Positions 1 to 5,189 of a DNA stretch of 5,618 nucleotides are shown here, one piece after another. The DNA comes from Ruminococcaceae bacterium UBA7030 (lineage in GTDB: Bacteria; Bacillota; Clostridia; Oscillospirales; Acutalibacteraceae): positions 1 through 5,618 of the forward strand of contig DLBD01000117.1 of the NCBI GenBank assembly GCA_002494125.1, read 5' to 3'. A program made the position numbers and the translations under genes. Position 1 is the stretch's first letter. Each line of letters starts with the position of its first letter. The notes beneath the pieces are model-generated. The model was not told the DNA's origin. It searched no databases and saw only the letters and a program-made list of their open reading frames with translations.

Positions 1-3
1 AAC

Positions 4-37
4 AAAAAGTGAGTAGGTTTTCCTACTCACTTTTTTT
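4..37. terminator. Intrinsic terminator, likely bidirectional
   Basis: A perfect 14-bp stem (4-17 paired with 22-35) closes a TTTT loop at 18-21. The right arm runs into seven consecutive T on the plus strand (31-37), and the left arm gives a run of five T plus TT on the minus strand, so it could stop transcription from either side. It lies downstream of the operon's own terminator and may serve a converging gene left of the window or act as a back-up. Confidence 0.85.
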
Positions 38-48
38 GATTTGAAATT

Positions 49-78
49 AAAAAGGCACTTCAAACGAAGTGCCTTTTT
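49..78 (-). terminator. Intrinsic terminator of the dlt-like operon
   Basis: A perfect 13-bp stem (49-61 paired with 66-78) with loop AAAC on the plus strand begins immediately after the stop codon of the last operon gene (TAG at 79-81, minus strand). Read on the minus strand, the GC-rich middle of the stem is followed by TTTTT and more AT-rich sequence, the standard form of a Rho-independent terminator. Confidence 0.88.
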
Positions 79-1140
79 CTATACCATTGTTTTGAAATGG
101 AGTGATTCGACAACACCCTTTTCCTCATAAAGTCTGTTGAGGTCATCAATCCACTGTGAATAATCCTCGTTATATCTGTTGTTTGTGAGGTTATAGTTTT
201 CGTAAATGAATTTACCTGCGTACTCGGTAGTCTTCTTTGCACCGTAGTAATTGAGGTGGTTACCCTCATCACGAAAGTCTTTTTTATAATTGATATTAAG
301 TCCCTCAGGCTCAATGCTCATATCGAGGAACTTTATACCAAGCTCGTCGCAAAGCGCCTGTACGGCATTGTGCCTTGAATAGCTCCAGGTGTTTGCAGAC
401 GGCACAGACATAAGCATAAACTCGATTCCGTTATCCTCGCAAAGCTCACAAGCCATTCTGATATAAAGCTCTTCGTCCTCGTCAATCGGCTCAAGTTTGT
501 CGTTTGGCTCAATATACGGTGAACGCTGCGCTGCAGTTTCAACGTGCTTGTTGAAATAATAGCCGTGCGTGTAAGCCTCGTCCTTTGTGAGAATCGGGAT
601 TAAATACTGCTTCCATCTGTCGTGGAAGAGAAATACGGGGTAGTCCCTTTCGATTTTATTCTTGAGCGAATCGTCATTGAGAAACGGTATGACGGGCATA
701 CCCTTCTTTTTGTAGTAATCGCCGTTTTCGAAATCATCGGGTACGGATTTATAAAGCATATCACACTCGAAGATTACAAGCTCGGGATTCTGATTTTGAA
801 TAAAATCATTAAGATACCAGTATGATTCGGCAGCTGTCTGCCTCGGCGCAGCAACAACCGTGCCCGTATAACCGTACTGGTAAAACATACCCGTAGGGCA
901 GAAAGCGGAGTAAAGGTCGCTGTTACCGAAAAGTCCAACCTGGATAGTGTCAGGCTTTTCGTTTGTGTATATCATTGAATAGTAATATTTAGTGTCAGCG
1001 TACTGACCTGTTCTTTCCTTGGCGAAAAATGTTTTTGAAAGCAGCTGAAGAATAACAACGAGTGCAAGCAAAAACGCAATCACCTTGACGATGCTTATTA
1101 TCGTCTTTTTATTTACTTTTTTTGTATTTGTATCACTCAT
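79..1140 (-). CDS. Membrane-anchored SGNH-hydrolase-like protein in the DltD position of a dlt-like operon
   Basis: This 353-residue protein has a lysine-rich N-terminus, one hydrophobic segment at about 13-34, then a large soluble domain that should face outside. Two motifs place it in the SGNH/GDSL fold: G72-N-S-D-L, with S74 in the nucleophile position, and a C-terminal block around D291 and H295 followed by LNYYG. The first motif resembles GSSEL of DltD, but the sequence around it looks more like the generic SGNH partners encoded beside MBOAT acyltransferases in Clostridia, and the protein is somewhat short for DltD. By position it should help transfer acyl groups from the MBOAT enzyme to an envelope polymer; this is inferred from context. 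It follows dltB after 11 bases. The SD TAAAGGA overlaps the dltB stop codon and sits 7 bases from the ATG, which fixes the start. Confidence 0.8.
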   Translation of the reverse strand: MSDTNTKKVNKKTIISIVKVIAFLLALVVILQLLSKTFFAKERTGQYADTKYYYSMIYTNEKPDTIQVGLFGNSDLYSAFCPTGMFYQYGYTGTVVAAPRQTAAESYWYLNDFIQNQNPELVIFECDMLYKSVPDDFENGDYYKKKGMPVIPFLNDDSLKNKIERDYPVFLFHDRWKQYLIPILTKDEAYTHGYYFNKHVETAAQRSPYIEPNDKLEPIDEDEELYIRMACELCEDNGIEFMLMSVPSANTWSYSRHNAVQALCDELGIKFLDMSIEPEGLNINYKKDFRDEGNHLNYYGAKKTTEYAGKFIYENYNLTNNRYNEDYSQWIDDLNRLYEEKGVVESLHFKTMV

Positions 1141-1146
1141 AATATT

Positions 1147-1154
1147 ATCCTTTA
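1147..1154 (-). promoter_or_regulatory. Ribosome binding site overlapping the dltB stop codon
   Basis: On the minus strand TAAAGGAT contains both the TAA stop of the MBOAT gene (1154-1152) and the AAGGA Shine-Dalgarno of the next gene, 7 bases before its ATG. This arrangement favours translational coupling of the last two operon genes. Confidence 0.75.
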
Positions 1155-2732
1155 GAAATTAGCATATAAAAGGTCCGGTGCTCCGTAGTGCTCGCCGTAT
1201 GCGCCGAACACAATAAGGATTAATGCGCCTGCAAGGTAAAGCACAAGCTTTACCACAAACGGAAGGCTTAAAATCTTCCTGCCGACGTCAATTCCTTTTT
1301 CACGAAGGAGACCTACAAGGAATATAAGTATTGTTCCGACTATTAAGATGATGTAGTCGAGCTTATCAAGTCCGAGCCCGTTTTTAGCGCCGACTGTGAG
1401 CGCCGAGAAGCCCGGATTTGAAAACATACAGCCAACCGCTCTGCCGACGTCTGCGAGGCTTTCCGCCCTGAAAATAAGCATACCGAAGTTTACAATAATA
1501 AAGGTACGGAAAATCTGGAAATACCCGAAGCCCTTGCTCGCTCTGTTGATTTTAAGCTTGCCGCAAACCTTTTTGCTAATCGGTTCGCAGAACTGACCTA
1601 TCATCATAAGAACATAGTAGTAAAGGCCGTAAACGATATATTTCCAAGCCGAGCCGTGCCAAAGTCCGTTTCCGAACCAAACAAAGAAAAGTGCGGCTGC
1701 GGTAGGAATTAAGTTAGCATAATAAGAATCAAATTTCTTTCTTGCAGACTTAGAAAGCTTCATCATCGGCTTTGAAAGTGAAACGGGGTAGAAGATGTAA
1801 TCCCTTAACCACTGGCCGAGCGTGATGTGCCATCTCTGCCAGAATTCGTTAATGCTTTTTGCAAAAAACGGACGTCTGAAGTTTTCCGGCATCTCAATTC
1901 CAAGAGTGAGCGCAAGACCGTTGATTACATCCATAATACCGCTGAAATCGCAGTAAAGCTGGAGCGTATAGCAAAGTATTCCGAGAAATACAATAACGCC
2001 GGGACGCGTCGGGTCAAAGTCGTCGAAGATGTTATTTGCAAGACTGCTTACTCTGTCGGCGATTACAACCTTTTTGAAAAGTCCCCACAGTACAAGCTGT
2101 GCACCGAGATAAATGTCGTTGAAATTAAACTTCTTCGGCTCTTCAAACTGGTGACCGAGATGCTCCCATCTTGCGATAGGGCCTTCCATTATTGTAAGCA
2201 TAAAGGAAAGAAGGAGCGTAAGTTTGAACGGGTTTTTGCACGCCTCGTGCTTGCCGCGGTAAACATCGGTGATGTAGCTTACAGCCTGGAGCGTGTAGAA
2301 AGAAATGCCAAGCGGCTGAACGAGATGAAGCGTCGGCACATCAAGTCTGAATATACTGCCGAAGGTTCCGACAAAGAAATTGCCGTATTTGAGCACGAGC
2401 AAAAGACCGATATTTATAATAATACCAATATTAAGCACACGCTTCTTTTTCTTTTTATACTGCTCTTTAAGAGCTTTTCTCTCGCTTCTGTCAACCTCTT
2501 TTTTCTTAAGCGCAAACTCGTCGTTATACTTTTGTATTGCCAGTCCGACAAGCCATATGGATATTGCGCTTACGAGCAGACAGATAATATGTCCGTTTGC
2601 TGCGAAAAGGTAATAAAAAAGTGACCCTGCAAGCAAAGCACACCATTTCGCCCTTTTGGGCAAAATGGTGTAGATTACAAATGTCACTCCAAAATATAAG
2701 AGAAAAAATTCAAATGTATTATATGGAATCAT
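1152..2732 (-). CDS. dltB: MBOAT-family membrane acyltransferase, DltB/AlgI-like
   Basis: This 526-residue polytopic protein has about 11-12 hydrophobic segments. It carries the MBOAT signature: FWQRWHITLGQWLRDY with H302, and GLWHGSAW with H359, the invariant catalytic-type histidine. The motif QPLGISFYTLQAVSY at about 139-153 is typical of the DltB/AlgI branch. The family takes an acyl group from a carrier or cytosolic donor and moves it through a tunnel for transfer to an extracytoplasmic polymer. The carrier-protein and adenylation genes just upstream argue for a DltC-like donor. At 526 residues it is longer than classical DltB (about 400) and closer to AlgI. Part of the excess is a lysine-rich, charged loop at about 68-99. 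The SD AAGGA (2745-2749) is 12 bases from the ATG, unusually far, but no better in-frame start is visible. Confidence 0.9.
   Translation of the reverse strand: MIPYNTFEFFLLYFGVTFVIYTILPKRAKWCALLAGSLFYYLFAANGHIICLLVSAISIWLVGLAIQKYNDEFALKKKEVDRSERKALKEQYKKKKKRVLNIGIIINIGLLLVLKYGNFFVGTFGSIFRLDVPTLHLVQPLGISFYTLQAVSYITDVYRGKHEACKNPFKLTLLLSFMLTIMEGPIARWEHLGHQFEEPKKFNFNDIYLGAQLVLWGLFKKVVIADRVSSLANNIFDDFDPTRPGVIVFLGILCYTLQLYCDFSGIMDVINGLALTLGIEMPENFRRPFFAKSINEFWQRWHITLGQWLRDYIFYPVSLSKPMMKLSKSARKKFDSYYANLIPTAAALFFVWFGNGLWHGSAWKYIVYGLYYYVLMMIGQFCEPISKKVCGKLKINRASKGFGYFQIFRTFIIVNFGMLIFRAESLADVGRAVGCMFSNPGFSALTVGAKNGLGLDKLDYIILIVGTILIFLVGLLREKGIDVGRKILSLPFVVKLVLYLAGALILIVFGAYGEHYGAPDLLYANF
2641..2670 (-). 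other. Strong RNA hairpin within the 5' part of dltB
   Basis: On the dltB mRNA strand 2670-2658 pairs with 2653-2641 around an AAAA loop (2657-2654), giving 13 continuous pairs including one G-U wobble. On the opposite strand that position is a C-A mismatch, so the fold is better on the mRNA. It covers codons 21 to 31 of dltB. No T-run follows, so it is not an intrinsic terminator. A role in mRNA processing, stability or translation is only a possibility, and coding constraint may explain it. Confidence 0.45.
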
Positions 2733-2755
2733 AACAGATTTGTATCCTTAAAAAA

Positions 2756-2998
2756 TTAGTCCTCGTCAGCAAGTCTTACGATAAGGTCGAAGAGAGTCTG
2801 TACTGTTTCGAAATTCTCAGGAACGATATCCATAGGAGAAATGTCAACGTCAAACTCGTCCGAAATTTCTGCAACGAGCGAAATCATACCCATACTGTCA
2901 AAAATCTTCTGCTCTACGATTTTTGTGTCAGGTGTGAAATCGTATTCGGGCTTAAGGTCCTTAAGGAGTTCAATAAGTTCGTTAATGTTCATTTTCAT
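2756..2998 (-). CDS. dltC: D-alanyl carrier protein-like acyl carrier, DltC
   Basis: This 80-residue acidic acyl-carrier protein is of the usual DltC length. The phosphopantetheine attachment motif FDSMGMISL places the modified serine at S35, at the start of the second helix, and the rest fits a four-helix carrier fold with many Glu and Asp. In the Dlt pathway the arm is charged by DltA and delivered to DltB. Here the gene lies directly between those two partners, 18 bases after dltA and 23 bases before dltB. The start is uncertain by two codons: GAGAGG (3002-3007) is only 3 bases from the first ATG but 9 bases from a second in-frame ATG at 2992-2990, so translation may begin at M3, giving 78 residues. 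Function is firm as a carrier; the group it carries depends on the specificity of the adenylation enzyme. Confidence 0.88.
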   Translation of the reverse strand: MKMNINELIELLKDLKPEYDFTPDTKIVEQKIFDSMGMISLVAEISDEFDVDISPMDIVPENFETVQTLFDLIVRLADED

Positions 2999-3000
2999 AT

Positions 3001-3007
3001 ACCTCTC
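3001..3007 (-). promoter_or_regulatory. Ribosome binding site of dltC that bears on its start codon
   Basis: On the minus strand GAGAGGT lies 3 bases before the first ATG (2998-2996) when counted from AGG, and 9 bases before the second ATG (2992-2990). Normal spacing favours the second as the main start. Confidence 0.55.
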
Positions 3008-3016
3008 TGTTTTAAT

Positions 3017-4525
3017 TTATTCACACAGATCGCTTTCTAATTGCTTTCTGTCGATTTTACCGTTTTGGTTGTGCGGCATAAGCTTAACTCTCTCATACCT
3101 GTCAGGCATCATATATGTCGGGATTTTACCCTTGAGCGAGTTGATAATCTCAACCTCGTCAAGCTTTTTTGCCTGGTATACAAGGATAATCTGGTCTTTC
3201 TTTTTATCAAACACGCAGACGCTTTCCTCAATCTTTTCTATACCGCTTGCGGCAGCCTCAATTTCGCCGAGCTCAACTCTGTAGCCCATTCTCTTAATCT
3301 GGAAATCCTTTCTTGTGATATAAAGAATTTCGCCTTTTTCGTTTTCTTTAACGAGATCGCCTGTTCTGTAAACAAGCTCGGGATAATAATTATGAAGCGG
3401 GTTTTGAACAAACGCAGCCGAGGTCTTTTCCTCGTTGTTGAAATAGCCGTAGCATACAAACGAGCCTCTTACAAAAAGCTCACCTTCTTCGCCGGGCTGA
3501 GCAAGCGTGTTGTCCTCCTTGACAATCATAACGTCACAGTTGTCGCAGTGCTTACCGATAGGAAGTGTTTCGCCGTTTTCAAACTTTCTGTCAACAACAT
3601 AGTAGGTGCAGATGTCGGTGGTTTCGGTAGGACCGTAAAGGTTTGCAAATACTGTGTCCTTTGGCATATTTTCAATCCAGTAGTTAAGCTGTTTTGTAGG
3701 CATAACCTCGCCTGCGAAAAGCACTTTTTTAAGATATTCCGGCTTTGCGTATTTGAAAAGCTGCATGTTTGCAACAATTGAAATTGCCGACGGTACCCAG
3801 TAAATAGTATTTATCTTCTGCTCGTTGAGATAGTCGATAAGCTTAATCGGGAACGCAAAGTAAACCTTTGGCACAATGCAAAGCGTAGCGCCTGCGCGAA
3901 TTGTTGAGAAAACGTCGGATACGGACATTGAGAAATAAAACGGTGTCTGATTGCCGAATATTGTGTTTTCGTCAATGTCAAAGGTGTTTACAAACCATTC
4001 CGAATAAGCGAGCACGTTTCTGTGGCTGATAATTGCGCCCTTCGGCATACCTGTTGAACCGGAGGTAAAGAGTGCGTAAAGAGGATCGGTGTCAATCATT
4101 CTGTCGAATATCTTGGCAAGAAGCTCTTCGTCAGCCGGCTTTGAGATTGCATCCTCATATGTGAAAATCTTTTCAATTCCAAGCTCCTGCGCCTTTTCGA
4201 GATGAGCGTTATCAGTTACGATTGCAACGGGTGAAAGAGTATCAAATATTTTCATAACTCTTTCCTTGGGCATCTCTGTGTCAAGAACGATGTAGAAATT
4301 ATTTGAACAAGCAATTCCAAACATTGCGGGGAGCACCTGAACGCTCTTGTCTATATAGATAGCAACAGGGCAGTTTCTCTTGCCGAGTGAGCCCACCTCG
4401 CTTGCGATGCTCTTGGAATAATTCAGAAGCTCACTGTATGTAAGCTGTGAATTCATATCAATAAATGCCGCCTTGTCAGGATATTTTGCCGCACTTTTTT
4501 CAATTAATTCAAAAATACTTTTCAT
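3017..4525 (-). CDS. dltA: DltA-like adenylation enzyme (D-alanine--carrier protein ligase family)
   Basis: This 502-residue stand-alone adenylation domain has the usual DltA length. Core motifs appear in order: the P-loop TSGSTGMPKG at 154-163, YGPTE at 297-301, YRTGDLV at 386-392, the hinge RKDFQIKRMGYRVELGEIE at 405-423, and the C-terminal NGK with catalytic-type lysine K490, close to K492 of Bacillus cereus DltA as I recall it. Family members activate D-alanine with ATP and load it on DltC, encoded 18 bases downstream. Two specificity positions appear changed. In PFYFSMSVSD, S199 stands where DltA has the aspartate of FDLS that binds the substrate amino group. In LFAGEVMP, A271 replaces the cysteine of the CGE motif. 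The enzyme class is certain; D-alanine as substrate is not. GGAG (4534-4537) lies 8 bases before the ATG. First gene of the operon. Confidence 0.87.
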   Translation of the reverse strand: MKSIFELIEKSAAKYPDKAAFIDMNSQLTYSELLNYSKSIASEVGSLGKRNCPVAIYIDKSVQVLPAMFGIACSNNFYIVLDTEMPKERVMKIFDTLSPVAIVTDNAHLEKAQELGIEKIFTYEDAISKPADEELLAKIFDRMIDTDPLYALFTSGSTGMPKGAIISHRNVLAYSEWFVNTFDIDENTIFGNQTPFYFSMSVSDVFSTIRAGATLCIVPKVYFAFPIKLIDYLNEQKINTIYWVPSAISIVANMQLFKYAKPEYLKKVLFAGEVMPTKQLNYWIENMPKDTVFANLYGPTETTDICTYYVVDRKFENGETLPIGKHCDNCDVMIVKEDNTLAQPGEEGELFVRGSFVCYGYFNNEEKTSAAFVQNPLHNYYPELVYRTGDLVKENEKGEILYITRKDFQIKRMGYRVELGEIEAAASGIEKIEESVCVFDKKKDQIILVYQAKKLDEVEIINSLKGKIPTYMMPDRYERVKLMPHNQNGKIDRKQLESDLCE

Positions 4526-4573
4526 TGTGTTTACTCCAACAAATAGTTAATATTAATATATAATTTTAGCCGA

Positions 4574-4609
4574 AGTTGATTATACTACGCTGAAAACTAA
4601 TAATCAACT
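4574..4609. repeat. Perfect inverted repeat overlapping the dltA promoter (candidate operator)
   Basis: The arms AGTTGATTAT and ATAATCAACT (4609-4600 and 4583-4574 on the minus strand) are perfect 10-bp complements separated by 16 bases. One arm contains the -35 box and the other overlaps the -10 box. The predicted transcript starts after this element, so it would act as DNA rather than RNA, for example as a repressor site. The regulator is unknown. Confidence 0.5.
4579..4607 (-). promoter_or_regulatory. SigA-type promoter of the dlt-like operon
   Basis: On the minus strand TTGATT (4607-4602) and a perfect TATAAT (4584-4579) are separated by exactly 17 bases. Transcription would start near 4572, giving a leader of about 45 bases with the dltA SD GGAG at 4537-4534. 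The boxes lie within a perfect inverted repeat, suggesting control by a DNA-binding protein. Confidence 0.75.
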
Positions 4610-4701
4610 ATTTTTTTACTTTTTGAAATTTTTTATTATTTTATATAAATTTCAACTGTTTTATGCTGATTCTACTGTGATTTTAGACAAATGCGCCGCT
4701 C

Positions 4702-4968
4702 TTACTCGCTGATGAGATTGTTCTTTTTAAGAAGGGAAACAAATTTTTCAATATCCTTTCTTGCGGTTTGCTCGTCAACCTCATACTCGTCTGTAACTTT
4801 TTTAACAGCCTCTTCAATTGTCGAGCCTTCGGCAAAGCAGTCCCACATAAACGAACCGCTTTCGTTAAGGGTAATCATACCGTTAAACTCAAGACTTTTC
4901 TTTCCGACGGGCACAACAATATACGAACCGGCAATTTCTCTTTTTGCAAATCCTTTATTAATTTTCAT
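4702..4968 (-). CDS. Small PqqD-family protein (RiPP recognition element-like)
   Basis: This 88-residue soluble protein matches the PqqD family pattern. An N-terminal beta-rich part (KREIAGSYIVVPVG, about 9-22) is followed by the typical ITLNESGSFMWDCF stretch (32-45). Then comes a helical, charged winged-helix-like half with YEVDEQTARKDIEKFVSLL (62-80). In PqqD and related recognition domains this fold binds leader peptides of ribosomally made peptides and presents them to a radical SAM or other enzyme. No precursor peptide or modifying enzyme is seen nearby, so its role here is unknown; such stand-alone copies seem common in Clostridia. The SD GGAG (4977-4980) lies 8 bases from the ATG. It is transcribed in the same direction as the dlt-like operon, 176 bases upstream. 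No clear terminator follows it, so some read-through into the operon is possible. Confidence 0.8.
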   Translation of the reverse strand: MKINKGFAKREIAGSYIVVPVGKKSLEFNGMITLNESGSFMWDCFAEGSTIEEAVKKVTDEYEVDEQTARKDIEKFVSLLKKNNLISE

Positions 4969-4998
4969 TAGGTTTTCTCCATGTTTTATTATGTATTT

Positions 4999-5027
4999 AG
5001 TATATCAAAACATATGTTATTTTTCAA
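4999..5027 (-). promoter_or_regulatory. SigA-type promoter of the PqqD-like gene
   Basis: On the minus strand TTGAAA (5027-5022) and TATACT (5004-4999) are 17 bases apart. The predicted start near 4992 leaves a short leader of about 24 bases that contains the GGAG ribosome site. A perfect 10-bp palindrome, AACATATGTT (5009-5018), sits in the spacer and could be an operator half or a chance AT-rich palindrome. Confidence 0.65.
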
Positions 5028-5086
5028 TAAATTTTGTCACTATGTAACTAATTGTTAAGATATTATCAATTTTTCAACATTTATAC

Positions 5087-5115
5087 TTGCTAAAGGGCAA
5101 TAAATTAGTTATAAT
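5087..5115 (+). promoter_or_regulatory. SigA-type promoter of the iron-sulfur scaffold gene
   Basis: TTGCTA (5087-5092) and a perfect TATAAT (5110-5115) are separated by 17 bases, with a start expected near 5122. The leader is about 68 bases long. It includes an imperfect 7-bp hairpin (5142-5148 with 5157-5163, one G-U pair) 12 bases before the strong ribosome site AAGGAG (5176-5181). Confidence 0.7.
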
Positions 5116-5189
5116 ATCTGTGGTAATTTTAGAAATATTACTGTGGCAATGCCTTTTGTCACAAGAAATTATTGGAAGGAGTAATCAAA

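Noticed and set aside
1827..2624. A 265-codon open frame on the plus strand, antisense to the MBOAT gene
   Set aside because: It lies wholly inside a clear MBOAT gene with conserved motifs on the other strand, and its translation shows no recognisable domain.
3041..3781. A 246-codon open frame on the plus strand, antisense to the adenylation gene
   Set aside because: It is antisense to a gene carrying all the adenylation motifs, and the product has no coherent domain pattern.
4574..4617. Stem followed by seven T on the plus strand that looks like an intrinsic terminator
   Set aside because: No plus-strand gene ends here, the loop is 16 bases, the stem is AT-rich, and the arms coincide with near-perfect minus-strand promoter boxes, so a promoter/operator reading fits better.
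4623..4655. Inverted repeat TTGAAATTT / AAATTTCAA with a 15-base loop downstream of the PqqD-like gene
   Set aside because: The stem is nearly all A-T and in minus-strand direction is followed by A-rich rather than T-rich sequence, so it is not a convincing terminator; a chance event in AT-rich DNA is likely.
4691..5047. A 118-codon plus-strand frame across the PqqD-like gene
   Set aside because: There is no ribosome binding site before its ATG, and it overlaps a well supported minus-strand gene with its own SD and promoter.
5032..5162. Direct repeat TTTTGTCAC at 5032-5040 and 5154-5162
   Set aside because: Nine bases in an AT-rich intergenic region, one copy in the transcript leader and one far upstream of the -35 box; no consistent position for a regulator.
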